DNA of 30,558 nt from DASWJZ01 sp964487455 (GCA_964487455.1 CAZARE010000008.1:1-30558), one strand, 5' to 3'. Positions 7,408 through 15,804 are shown, counted from the stretch's first letter. Notes: generated from the sequence alone by a model not told the origin. A program made the numbers and translations.

Positions 7408-8349
7408 ATGAAGACCGACACGGTATTCAAGCGCGCGTTCAATGACGCTCTCGACCTCATCGCCAGACTTGGCGAGGGGGCCACACTCCCGTTGGAGAAC
7501 GTGTTGAGCGCGCAGCTCGGCGTCAGTCGCACGACCGTGCGGAAGGTCGTGGCGGCTCTGAGCGCTCGGGGAGCGGTGACGGGCAACGGGCGTCAATGGT
7601 CGGTCCGCCCGGCCGGTGGAAAGATCCAGCGCTTTCCCGAGGCGGAGACCGTTCCAATGGCGGCGCAGGTGGACAAGCGCTTCATGGAATGGATGTTGAG
7701 GGACAACGCCCGCCCGGGGACGGCCATCAACGAACTCGAGCTCGCGCGGCAGTTCGGCGTGGCGACCACGGGGATCCGTGAATTCCTCAACCGCTTCCAG
7801 CGCTTCGGTCTCATCCAGAAGCGACCGAATGCCGGCTGGGTCTTCAAGGGTTTCACGCCCAACTTCGCCCTTGAGCTGTTCGAGATTCGGGAGATGTTCG
7901 AACTGCGGTCAGCGCGGGCGTTCGCATCCCTGCCCCAGGAGTCATCCTTGTGGGACCAACTCGCCTCGCTGCGAGGGGAACACGTCGCCCTGCTGAGCGA
8001 GATCGAGAGCCGCTATCACGACTTTTCCGACCTCGACAGCAGGTTCCACCGCCTCATCAACGCGGCAGCGCCGAACAGGTTTATCGACGACTTCTACGAC
8101 GTCATCACTCTAATCTTCCACTATCACTATCAATGGAACAAGCAGGACGAAAGGCAACGCAACGAAGTGGCCGTCCGCGAGCACCTGACGTACATTGAGG
8201 CGCTCATCAGCCGCAACGGCTCCATCGTCGAACTTGCGTGCCGCGCACATCTGGCTTCGGCGAAAGAGACTCTGTTGCGGTCGACTTCCAGCGAATACAC
8301 CGTGGCGAGGAAATCGGCGGGGCGTGCGGCTGCTGGCGCCAACGCTTAG
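7408..8349 (+). CDS. GntR/FCD-family transcriptional regulator with two winged-helix domains
   Basis: A 313-residue regulator, probably controlling the divergent sugar importer operon in response to its substrate or a catabolite. The C-terminal half (about 150-295) is an FCD ligand-binding domain with likely metal ligands Asp210, His214, His259 and His281. Unusually, two helix-turn-helix segments precede it: one around 30-58 (LSAQLGVSRTTVRKVV) and one around 108-148 (LARQFGVATTGIREFL then a wing ending AGWVFKGF). Typical FadR-subfamily proteins are 220-260 residues with one such domain. The ATG follows GAGAG by a few bases. Its TAG stop interlocks with the stop of the permease remnant on the other strand. 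Regulator identity is confident; target is inferred from divergent placement. Confidence 0.9.
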   Translation: MKTDTVFKRAFNDALDLIARLGEGATLPLENVLSAQLGVSRTTVRKVVAALSARGAVTGNGRQWSVRPAGGKIQRFPEAETVPMAAQVDKRFMEWMLRDNARPGTAINELELARQFGVATTGIREFLNRFQRFGLIQKRPNAGWVFKGFTPNFALELFEIREMFELRSARAFASLPQESSLWDQLASLRGEHVALLSEIESRYHDFSDLDSRFHRLINAAAPNRFIDDFYDVITLIFHYHYQWNKQDERQRNEVAVREHLTYIEALISRNGSIVELACRAHLASAKETLLRSTSSEYTVARKSAGRAAAGANA

Positions 8350-8873
8350 GCGGGACGGGCGGCAATGGCTAGCGCGATGACGATGATCGCGCCCTTGGCG
8401 ATGAGCTGCATGTCGATCGGCACATTCAGGATGTTCATTCCGTTGTTGACGATGCCGAGGAAAAAGACGCCGAGAAGCGTACGCGCCACCGATCCGTTGC
8501 CACCCATGATGCTGGTGCCGCCCAGCACGACGGCGGCGATCACGTCGAGTTCGGTGCCGAACGGTCCGTACGTGGCAAGCGCTGTGTGCACCTGCGACGA
8601 CTGGATGATGCCCGCCAGCGCCGCGCCGAAGCCGGACAACGCGTAGACGATGAGCTTGGTGATGCGCGTGCGGTGGCCGCTGAGATAAGCGGCGCGCTCG
8701 TTGTCGCCGATGGCGGCAACCAGCAGGCCGAGCGGAGTGCGCCGCTGGAGGAGGATCATTACGACTGCCACCAACGCGAAGATGTAGATCGAGAAAGGCA
8801 GGCCGAACAGTCTGCCGGCGCCGATGAAAATGTACGCGGGCTTATCGCGGATCAGGTGCTGCTCAGGACCGCC
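8346..8873 (-). pseudogene. C-terminal remnant of a CUT2-type sugar permease
   Basis: About 175 residues match the C-terminal half of RbsC-family permeases: IGAGRLFGLP, the hydrophobic IYIFALVAVVMILL, the coupling segment AAIGDNERAAYLSG, VIAAVVLGGTSIMGG and a normal C-terminus. The N-terminal half, including the first helices and the IDLSVG motif, is missing. The frame stays open upstream to 9233 but that sequence is not permease-like; homology stops close to 8873, exactly where a histidine-kinase fragment begins on the other strand. No start codon or ribosome site suits it, and it has no partner ATPase or binding protein of its own. I read it as a non-functional fragment of a former transporter operon truncated by rearrangement. 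Confidence 0.8.
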
Positions 8874-9035
8874 GAAATCAACAATCCGCTTGGCGGCCTC
8901 TTCAACGCCATAGACACGTTGAAGAAGCACGGAGACAAGCCTGTCGTCAGGGCAAGCTCGCTCGCCCTCATCGAGCGCGGACTTTTCGGGATACGGGACG
9001 TCGTTCAAGCCGCCTTGGCGACCTATCGGGCACAA
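8874..9035 (+). pseudogene. Fragment of a sensor histidine kinase (dimerisation/H-box region)
   Basis: On the plus strand about 54 codons read EINNPLGGLFNAIDTL, then KKHGDKPVVR and LIERGLFGIRDVVQ. This is the segment directly after the phospho-accepting histidine in the HEINNPLGG class of histidine kinases. The His codon itself is replaced by GCC at the junction with the permease remnant. There is no ATPase domain downstream (a stop follows at 9066-9068) and no sensor domain upstream. It can only be debris from a kinase gene. Recognition rests on one conserved block, but that block is characteristic. Confidence 0.7.
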
Positions 9036-9091
9036 CAGTTCGCGCTGGTGATGATTACGATCACGTAGTGGCCCTACTGAGGAACCTCGCG

Positions 9092-9148
9092 TTGTGCTCA
9101 TCACGGTGCTCTGCCCGATCTCCGGAGCACATTTCAATCCGGCGGTAG
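9092..9148 (+). pseudogene. Scrap of an aquaporin/MIP-family gene
   Basis: Nineteen codons read VVLITVLCPISGAHFNPAV, matching the first half-pore of MIP-family channels: the SGAHFNPAV loop containing the NPA box, preceded by hydrophobic residues. The frame is closed to any longer channel-like sequence on either side. It lies 56 bases after the histidine-kinase fragment and adds a third unrelated gene remnant to this patch. The match is short, so confidence is moderate. Confidence 0.5.
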
Positions 9149-9635
9149 GTCGTTGTCGCTGCCGACAGGGGGCGCGCACGATAGGTATTTGAGCCTGCCG
9201 GCCTCCGTTGACGATTCGCCCGCGGATGGCCAACTATTATTTTGGAATATCGAAGTACCCAAGCCGCCGGAAGAGTGTAGCTGTCAGGGCGGGTGTTCTA
9301 TACGAGACTGAGGAGCGCCCTCAGGCGTCCGCTCCTGGCGCCAAGCTGACCAAGAGCCTACGTCCACTCATGGTTCGAGAGCCGTGTTTTATGTCCCCTA
9401 TGCCTTCGAACGTGAGCCCTTAGCGGCGCAGGTGACAGCGGCCATGCTTTCTTTGCGTCTGGAATTTCCTAGCAACAACAATAACATAGGAGTTCCCAGT
9501 TTCATTCTGTCCGGCGCGCCAATACCTTCGGTTTCCATTCCGGGGACATAGGTGACGGTTTGTTCCGGAGGCATGGGCAACACTTTTTGCTCCGAATGGT
9601 ATTGGGGATCGGCTGACCGGTGCGGACGGCCACAG
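9149..9635. other. Gene-free stretch, no recognised content
   Basis: About 490 bases between the aquaporin scrap and the stop of the O-demethylase gene. It is locally less GC-rich than the surroundings (around 9225-9260 and 9470-9500). Short open frames exist on both strands, but none has a convincing ribosome site, typical codon use or a recognisable motif. It may contain the 3' end of the demethylase operon transcript and more decayed sequence. No clear terminator hairpin was found. Confidence 0.5.
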
Positions 9636-11036
9636 TCATGACGCTTGGCGCTGGGTGCGCCAGCTCTCCGCGTAGGATTCTCTTGCCACTTCGGAGTAGG
9701 GGACCGGGCTGACGGTTGCGCGGATCTCCGCCTGGACGTGAGGCTCGACATTGGGCTTGGCCGATCCGCCTCCGGGCTCTCCCCATAGGAGGGTCACCTG
9801 CGTTCCCGGCTTGGCGTATTCGGGATCGACCATGGCCAGTGTGAGCATCCTGCCTTCGTTCGAGCTGTAGCCGATCCAAGTCGACAAGCCGGCCATCTTG
9901 TCGCCCGCCAGGACGCGATCGTACGGGTGCATGGCGTAGACCGCGCTGGGAAACTCGATGAACTTCGTGCGCTCGCTTTTCTCGAACATCGAGCCCATGA
10001 CGCGGAGCACCTCCTCGCTGTCGAGCGCCAGCGTCACCTTGTTTCGGTGTGGCTGACCGGCCATCCGTTCGAGGGCTTCGCGACCGACGTAGTCATGGTC
10101 GAACTTGACGAACAGTCCGTAGCCGAGGTCCCATGGGGTCAGGTAATAGTCCTCGACCCGATCGGAATAGAAGCTACCGCCGAGCGACGCCCTTGCCTCA
10201 TATCCGTCCGCAGGCAGCCACTCGCGATAAGCCTTCATCGCTTCTCCCGTGTAGACGGCCGGCAGCGGCGACGGAATCCAGCCCGATTCCAGCGTGTTCG
10301 ACGAATAGGCGCGACCGCCTACAAGCCGCAGTCCGAACTCTCTTCCCGCCTCGACAATGGCCCGATGGACAGCTTCGCGGTCCGCCCATGGACCGAAAAG
10401 CTCAAGGCCCGGCTGTCCGGCCATGCCGTGCCGCAAGGCCCACATGGTCCTGCCGGCGATCGTCAGCCTGACCATGTTGAAGAACTTGACCTCGGGGGCC
10501 GGAGCGCCGGTCGCCTTGGCGATGACCTTCATGGCGTTCGGGCCTTGGATCTGGAACCGATAGAACCTCCGCCTGCTGGGGTCCTTTCTCACGGCGGACC
10601 GCTCATCCAGATCGAGGCGGACATCATAGGAGCCAGTCTCCGCGTGATAGCGGACCCAGTTGATCGCCGGCGCGCGGCCGACCAGATCGAACGTGTTCTC
10701 ACCGATGCAGAACAGAATGACGTCGCCGATCACGTAGCCGTCGTAGTTACACGGCGCGAACTGCTTGGCCTTGCCGACGGTGAATCCCTCGAACGTGTTG
10801 TAGGCGAGGTGGGACAACAGCTTGAGGGCATCTGGCCCTTCGACGAGCAGGTCGACCATATGATAGGACTGGTTGAACAGTACGCAGGTTTCCTGCCACG
10901 CGCGCTGCTCCTCCCGCCAGTTCGTGTATTCCGGCGGCACGCCGGGGAATACGTTGGGACCGGTCTGCTGGTTATAGAGCAGCGCCGTCGCGCTTTCCGC
11001 GCCTTGAAGGAGGTCTTCCAAACTCTTCGCCGTCAT
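9636..11036 (-). CDS. Tetrahydrofolate-dependent O-demethylase, LigM-like (GcvT/aminomethyltransferase fold)
   Basis: A 466-residue cytoplasmic protein of the GcvT fold. It closely resembles my memory of LigM, the vanillate/3-O-methylgallate demethylase of Sphingobium SYK-6 (471 residues), which transfers an aromatic O-methyl group to tetrahydrofolate. Shared blocks run the whole length: HMVDL, the VGRAPA segment, FRFQIQGP-like FYRFQIQGP, LRHGMAG-PGLE, SNTLESGWIPSPLPA, FVKFDHD, LLWGE and VSPVPYS. Residues matching LigM His60, Arg122 and Tyr247 are His59, Arg121 and Tyr244. LigM Tyr29/Tyr31 correspond to Asn28 and Phe30, so substrate binding may differ. The ATG at 11036 aligns with the LigM start; one at 11051 adds five residues. 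It is the last gene of an operon with a CUT2-type importer, suggesting an imported methoxylated substrate. Vanillate is not assured. Confidence 0.85.
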   Translation of the reverse strand: MTAKSLEDLLQGAESATALLYNQQTGPNVFPGVPPEYTNWREEQRAWQETCVLFNQSYHMVDLLVEGPDALKLLSHLAYNTFEGFTVGKAKQFAPCNYDGYVIGDVILFCIGENTFDLVGRAPAINWVRYHAETGSYDVRLDLDERSAVRKDPSRRRFYRFQIQGPNAMKVIAKATGAPAPEVKFFNMVRLTIAGRTMWALRHGMAGQPGLELFGPWADREAVHRAIVEAGREFGLRLVGGRAYSSNTLESGWIPSPLPAVYTGEAMKAYREWLPADGYEARASLGGSFYSDRVEDYYLTPWDLGYGLFVKFDHDYVGREALERMAGQPHRNKVTLALDSEEVLRVMGSMFEKSERTKFIEFPSAVYAMHPYDRVLAGDKMAGLSTWIGYSSNEGRMLTLAMVDPEYAKPGTQVTLLWGEPGGGSAKPNVEPHVQAEIRATVSPVPYSEVARESYAESWRTQRQAS

Positions 11037-11102
11037 GTCTCTGTCCCGCATTGTTGAGTCGGAAAGCGTCAGCCCGTTCCAACCGTGCTTGTCATCTCGC
11101 CT

Positions 11103-13625
11103 CTAGGATAGCGCGCCGCCTCCACGCCGGCGCGCGATGCTGAAGAACACTGCCGCCGCCAACGTCACCATGCCGAGGACCGCGTAGTGGACGGACGAGT
11201 CCTGATTGACGAACGACGACGCGCTGCTCAGCGACTGCACGAGCGCGGCCCCCATCAGCGTGCAGACCGCCGAGCCGCGTCCCCCCGCGATGCTGGCGCC
11301 TCCGATCACGACCGCCGTGATGCTCATCAGCGTGTAGTCGATGCCGACGGCCGGCGAACCCATGCCGACTTTTCCCGCCAGGATCAGTCCGCCAAGTCCG
11401 GTGAGTAGCCCCGACAGGCTGAATGCCAGCAGGAGGTGCCGATCGCGGCTAATGCCGAGGCGATCCGCCGCAAGCGGGTTCGAGCCTACCGCCCGCAGCC
11501 GGCGACCGAGCGGGCGGCGATAAAGAGTCCACTCGAGCGCAATGACCACCACGAGCACGGCGATCACCGCCAGGGGAACGCCCATCACCGGAAACTGCGA
11601 GACATCCGAGACTGTGTCGCTGATCACCCCGGCGGCTCTCGGCCGAAGCGCAAGCGACACACCCTGCAAACCCACGAACGAGGCCAGCGTCACGATGATG
11701 GCCGGAATCCGCATCTCGGTGGCGAGCCAGCCTTGCATCAGGCCGAACCCGGTCGTGATGGCTAGGATCATAAGCACGTTACCGGCGACATCGATGGGCG
11801 CAGCGCTCGACGGCGTGAGGAACGATGCGAGCACCACCACGAACCCCGCAAGCGCGCCGACCGAAAGATCGATCGCCCCGACGACGATCGTCACCATCTG
11901 CGCCGTCGAGATGAACGTGACGATGGCGAGGAACGTCAGCATCGTCGATATGTTGAAAGCCGACAGGAAGAACGGATTGAGCGCCTGTGTGACGCCAAGG
12001 ACGATTGCGATCAGCACGGCAAGAATCGCCACCGGGAAGTGATCGCTCGCCAGCACCCGCCGCCACCGGTCGTCCTTTATCACCCCGGCGGCACGCTGAA
12101 CGCGCGAAACCGTCGCCGTGAGATTGGCCTCGGTTATCGACGCGTCGGTCACCTCGTCTCCCGTAAGCTCCTTGACGATCTGGCCGCGTGCGAAGATCAG
12201 CACGCGATCGCAGAGGCCCTCGAGCTCGATTCCGTCCGACGAGCATACGACGACCGCCAGCCCGTCGTCGGCCGATGCCCGCAGCCGCCTGTAGATTTCG
12301 GCGCGCGCACCGACGTCAACACCGCGCGTCGGCTCGTCGACAAGAAGCACCGACGGCATCGCCGCCATCTCGCGTCCGATCAGCACCTTCTGCTGGTTAC
12401 CGCCCGAAAGCTCCGAAACCGAGGCTTCGATGGAGGGCGCTCTGATCCGCAGCCTCTCGACGATGGCGTTGCCGACCGCGACCTCGGCGCGCTGGTCGAT
12501 CATGGCGCCGCGGGTCATCCGATCCAGCGAGCCGATGCCGATGTTCTCCCGCACCGACAGCGTGAGGAAGAGCCCCTCCTCGTGACGGTCATCGGGAAGG
12601 AAGCCGACGCCGGCCCGGCGGATCGCAACAGGCGAGCGGCCAGACAGAACCCGGCCCTTCGCCGTCAGCACACCCTCGGTGCGCTCGCGGATGCCGGCGA
12701 TCGCCCGCAGGAATTCTCTCTGTCCTTCGCCTTCGACGCCCGTGAGGCCGACGATCTCGCCGGCGCGCGCGACGAAATCCACCTGGCTGAATCCCGGTCC
12801 GCTGAAAGCGCGGGCCTCGAGCAGCACTTCGCCCACGTGGCGGGACTTATCGGGGAACGCCTGACCCAGAGGCCGCCCGGCGATGAGGGTGATGATCTCG
12901 TTGTGCGTGATCGACCGAGCGGGCCGGCTCTCGACGATCTCTCCGTCCCTGATGACCGAGATGCGGTCGGCGATCTCGGTCACCTCCGGGAGGCGGTGCG
13001 ACACGTAGACGACCGCCACGCCCTCGTGCCGCATCGTTTCGATGAGCTCGAAAAGTTTCTGGATCTCGGCGCGCTGAAACGGCTCCGTCGGCTCGTCGAA
13101 GAAGATAACTTTCGGCTGCGTCGCCAGCGCGCGTGCGATCTCGATGAGATGCCGCTGCGCCAGCGACAGCTCAGCCACGCGCCGATCAATCGAAACGGGC
13201 AGCTCTTGCGTTGAGACCGATCTCAGAAGGCGGCTCGCCTCCAACGGACCGTTCCGCGCATTCAGCGCCGGCGAGGCGAGTTGCAGGTTTTCCAGAACCG
13301 TCAGGTCGGGAGCGAGCGCGGGATGCTGGAACGTCACCGATATCCCCGCATGGCGCAATGCCTCGGCGTCGGGGTCCGCGATCTCTCTTCCGTCGTACTC
13401 GATGGTTCCTGCGTCGGCGCGAAGCACCCCTGCGGCGATCGCGATCAGGGTCGACTTGCCGGCCCCGTTCTCGCCGACGATGGCGTGCACTTCGCCGGGG
13501 CGAAAGGCGAGGTCGACTCCTTTCAGCGCCCGCACCGGCCCGAACGACTTATGGATACCGCGTAACGCGATGATCGGCGGCGCAATCGCCTCCAGCGAGG
13601 TCTCGGCATCCAGCATCCGGTTCAT
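11103..13625 (-). CDS. CUT2 sugar-type ABC transporter: tandem ATPase fused to permease
   Basis: One 840-residue frame joins an RbsA/MglA-like double ATPase (about 18-500) to an RbsC-like permease (about 525-840 with VVGAIDLSVG at 581-590). ATPase domain 1 has Walker A GENGAGKST (51-59), Walker B VIFFDEPT (173-180) and His210, but its signature is LSLAQ (153-157) instead of an LSxGQ form. Domain 2 has the usual degenerate P-loop GVEGEGQRE (296-304), an intact signature LSGGNQQ (406-412) and Walker B VLLVDEPT (426-433). One canonical composite ATP site therefore remains. These parts are normally separate polypeptides. Its ATG overlaps the stop of a second, separate permease (ATGA), so the importer probably has two different permease halves. 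No frameshift or stop marks the linker, so a genuine fusion is likely. Confidence 0.93.
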   Translation of the reverse strand: MNRMLDAETSLEAIAPPIIALRGIHKSFGPVRALKGVDLAFRPGEVHAIVGENGAGKSTLIAIAAGVLRADAGTIEYDGREIADPDAEALRHAGISVTFQHPALAPDLTVLENLQLASPALNARNGPLEASRLLRSVSTQELPVSIDRRVAELSLAQRHLIEIARALATQPKVIFFDEPTEPFQRAEIQKLFELIETMRHEGVAVVYVSHRLPEVTEIADRISVIRDGEIVESRPARSITHNEIITLIAGRPLGQAFPDKSRHVGEVLLEARAFSGPGFSQVDFVARAGEIVGLTGVEGEGQREFLRAIAGIRERTEGVLTAKGRVLSGRSPVAIRRAGVGFLPDDRHEEGLFLTLSVRENIGIGSLDRMTRGAMIDQRAEVAVGNAIVERLRIRAPSIEASVSELSGGNQQKVLIGREMAAMPSVLLVDEPTRGVDVGARAEIYRRLRASADDGLAVVVCSSDGIELEGLCDRVLIFARGQIVKELTGDEVTDASITEANLTATVSRVQRAAGVIKDDRWRRVLASDHFPVAILAVLIAIVLGVTQALNPFFLSAFNISTMLTFLAIVTFISTAQMVTIVVGAIDLSVGALAGFVVVLASFLTPSSAAPIDVAGNVLMILAITTGFGLMQGWLATEMRIPAIIVTLASFVGLQGVSLALRPRAAGVISDTVSDVSQFPVMGVPLAVIAVLVVVIALEWTLYRRPLGRRLRAVGSNPLAADRLGISRDRHLLLAFSLSGLLTGLGGLILAGKVGMGSPAVGIDYTLMSITAVVIGGASIAGGRGSAVCTLMGAALVQSLSSASSFVNQDSSVHYAVLGMVTLAAAVFFSIARRRGGGALS

Positions 13626-14638
13626 CGCGCCGCGTATGCAACACGCCAGCGCCGCGCCAGGTCGGGTACCGCGAAGCTAGCGATGATGATGATAGCCTGG
13701 ACCATGCTTTGGTGGGCTGTGCCGAAGCCGACCGACAGCACGAACTGGTTCAGATAGCTCAGGAACAGCGCCCCGATCACCGTCGCGACCACGCTGCCGC
13801 GCATGCCGCCTCCGATTGAGTTGCCGCCGATGACCACCGCCGCAACACTGGCGAGCAGGTAAGGGAGACCGCTGAAGACAGTCGGCGCCACCACTGTGCT
13901 CGCCAGCAAGACGCCGGCGGCGGCATAGCAGGCCCCTGCCAGTGTATAGGTCGCCATGCGATAGAGATCGAGGCGGATACCGACGGCCGTCGCCGCCGCC
14001 GGATTGACGCTTGTCGCGATAAATCGCCGTCCGACCACGGTTCGCGTCAGAATGAAGGCGGCCACCACAGAGATGGCGATCAGGACCAGGACCGTGAGAG
14101 GGACGCCGAAAATTCGCGTAAGCCCGAACGCATTGAGAGGCGGCGGCACGGGCTGCGAAAAGCCACGTGTGACCCACATGGTCACGCCGAGCAGGACCGA
14201 GTTCATTCCGATGGTTGTGACCAGCGCCGGAACGCCGACGAACGTCACCAGGAAGCCGTTCAGTCCGCCGACGACCAGGCCCATTGCGAGCGCCAGTCCG
14301 ACATACGCCAGCGTTTCGGGCAGGCCGGCGTTTGTGCCGGGCAGCGCGCTCACGATCACTGCGGCGAACGACAGGATGCCGGCGACCGATAGGTCCAGGC
14401 CCCTCTGCTGGATCACCAGATGCTGCCCGATCGCAGCGACGGCCAACACGGCGAAGAACGGCGCCTGACTGGTAAGTGCGCTGGCCGAAAGCGTGGAAGG
14501 CACGATCAGTCCGCCGCCGACCAGCAATATCGCAGTGGCGAGCACCGCCTTCGCGACTTGCGAAAGCGGTGCTCCACCGTTGGCTACAGCGAGAATTCGA
14601 TGGCGGGGACCGAGCCGTTCGCGGTCAGAATCGGTCAT
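13622..14638 (-). CDS. CUT2-type sugar ABC transporter permease
   Basis: A 338-residue inner-membrane permease with RbsC-family features: IGQHLVIQQRGLDLSVAG near the second helix pair, an ATSVNPAAATAVGI coupling segment, AAVVIGGNSIGGGMRG and many hydrophobic helices. It would pair with the permease half of the fused ATPase-permease encoded next, whose start overlaps its stop by four bases. The frame is open to a TTG at 14653, but the ATG at 14638 is preceded by GGGGCGGGA and is the better start. The gene lies 47 bases after the binding-protein stop. In the GLDLSVAG motif the usual final glycine is shifted by an inserted alanine. Family confident; substrate unknown. Confidence 0.92.
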   Translation of the reverse strand: MTDSDRERLGPRHRILAVANGGAPLSQVAKAVLATAILLVGGGLIVPSTLSASALTSQAPFFAVLAVAAIGQHLVIQQRGLDLSVAGILSFAAVIVSALPGTNAGLPETLAYVGLALAMGLVVGGLNGFLVTFVGVPALVTTIGMNSVLLGVTMWVTRGFSQPVPPPLNAFGLTRIFGVPLTVLVLIAISVVAAFILTRTVVGRRFIATSVNPAAATAVGIRLDLYRMATYTLAGACYAAAGVLLASTVVAPTVFSGLPYLLASVAAVVIGGNSIGGGMRGSVVATVIGALFLSYLNQFVLSVGFGTAHQSMVQAIIIIASFAVPDLARRWRVAYAAR

Positions 14639-14685
14639 GCGATCCCGCCCCAAAAGAAACCGCGTCGGTAGGCGCGGGCGTCAGT

Positions 14686-15804
14686 CTACCTGCTGAGGAT
14701 TTCCTTCTGCTCCTCCCCGCTCAACATGGCCGATGGGATCGCCGTAGCCGGCAGATCCTTGTCGCACTTCACGGCAAGCGCAGGATCATCCGACGTGCTG
14801 TCCTCCGAGAACGGCAGGTTGATAAGGCTGGGCTCCGTGTTGTCGAGACCCTGGGCAGCCGCAACGCCCTTCCGGAGAGCCAGACGCGCAAGCCAGGTAT
14901 GCGCGCTCGCCGTTGCCAGCTTGAACGTCGGATGGTCTGCGTGGTGATCCTGCCAGAGGCAGCTTAGGTCATTGAGGTCCTGACCGGCGAATGCCGGGAT
15001 CGGACGGCCCGCCGCGAGGAACGCGCGGATCGGGCCGGTGGTCTCGGCCATGACGCCGTCGATCTGCGGATACTTGGCAATCTGGGCAGCCATGACCTGC
15101 TGGGCCATCTGCGGATCCCAGTTCGTCGGCACCGGACCCTCGAGCACATTGATGTCAGGATGCTCCGCGAACACCTCGCGCCAACCTGTGGCTTGCGATT
15201 CGGACATCGGGTTGCCGTCGGTCCCGCCGTGCACGATCACGTTGCCTTTGCCGCCGAGGGTCTCGACCATCCACTCGGCGAGCATCTTGCCGAGGCCGAT
15301 CTGAGTCTCAGTGACGCGGACGAGATAGTCTTTGCCCATCTCGCCGAAAGGCGCGTCGCCGGTCGTGAACGGTACGACCGCGATACCTGCCTCGTGGGCC
15401 TGACGCATGACCCTCAGCATCGCCTCGCCGGCGTCAGGGAAGACGATGATGACGTCGAACTGCTGCGCGATGAGGCCCTCCATGTCGGCGATCGCCTTCT
15501 CGGCCTTGAACTCACCATCCGTGTAGCGAATCTCGGTGATGTTCGGGCACTTCTTGGCCTCGTCCTCGAACTCGCGGCGCGTGATCTGCCGCCAGTAGTT
15601 GCCGCCCCACCCGTCGGCGAAGGCGACCTTGATCGGCTTCTCCCCGCAATATTCCGTGATGTCCTTCATGTCCTCGACGCCGCCGACCTTGTCCGGCGCC
15701 ATGTCGAGGTCGGCAAACTTGTCCTGCGCGGAGACCGGCGAGACGCTCGCCGCAGCGAAGGCCAATAGGCCCGCGCCGGCGATCGCTTTGGCGATCAATG
15801 ACAT
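14686..15804 (-). CDS. Periplasmic substrate-binding protein of the demethylase-linked ABC importer
   Basis: A 372-residue exported protein, somewhat longer than ribose-type binding proteins. The signal peptide (hydrophobic AIAGAGLLAFAAA, cleavage after VSA near 26) is followed by a type-I periplasmic binding fold: IKVAFADGWGGNYW, then KAIADMEGLIAQQFDVIIVF and AHEAGIAVVPFTTGDAP. An N-terminal extension of about 30 residues before the first strand and four cysteines (EYC, KKC, LSC, VKC) could make disulfides. Many aromatic residues (WGGNYW, CLW) may suit an aromatic or glycosidic ligand, but this is speculation. A strong AGGGAGG ribosome site precedes the ATG. It is first in the operon, 40 bases below a TTGTATACAA palindrome likely bound by the neighbouring GntR regulator. 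Confidence 0.9.
   Translation of the reverse strand: MSLIAKAIAGAGLLAFAAASVSPVSAQDKFADLDMAPDKVGGVEDMKDITEYCGEKPIKVAFADGWGGNYWRQITRREFEDEAKKCPNITEIRYTDGEFKAEKAIADMEGLIAQQFDVIIVFPDAGEAMLRVMRQAHEAGIAVVPFTTGDAPFGEMGKDYLVRVTETQIGLGKMLAEWMVETLGGKGNVIVHGGTDGNPMSESQATGWREVFAEHPDINVLEGPVPTNWDPQMAQQVMAAQIAKYPQIDGVMAETTGPIRAFLAAGRPIPAFAGQDLNDLSCLWQDHHADHPTFKLATASAHTWLARLALRKGVAAAQGLDNTEPSLINLPFSEDSTSDDPALAVKCDKDLPATAIPSAMLSGEEQKEILSR

Noticed and set aside
8874..9233. Reading the permease remnant as a complete 295-residue protein
   Set aside because: Residues before about 121 are hydrophilic and unlike any permease, and the histidine-kinase fragment occupies the opposite strand there.
9208..9751. Short open frames on both strands around 9208-9423 and 9398-9751
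   Set aside because: No ribosome site, motif or family-like codon pattern; the minus-strand frame also overlaps the end of the demethylase gene.
11052..11102. Possible small gene or regulatory RNA between the O-demethylase and the ATPase-permease fusion
   Set aside because: Only about 50 to 65 bases, with no start codon and ribosome site in combination and no clear hairpin.
12039..13214. 391-codon open frame on the plus strand opposite the ATPase-permease fusion
   Set aside because: It has no domain, is full of Arg, Asp and His, and is fully explained as a shadow of the ATPase coding strand.
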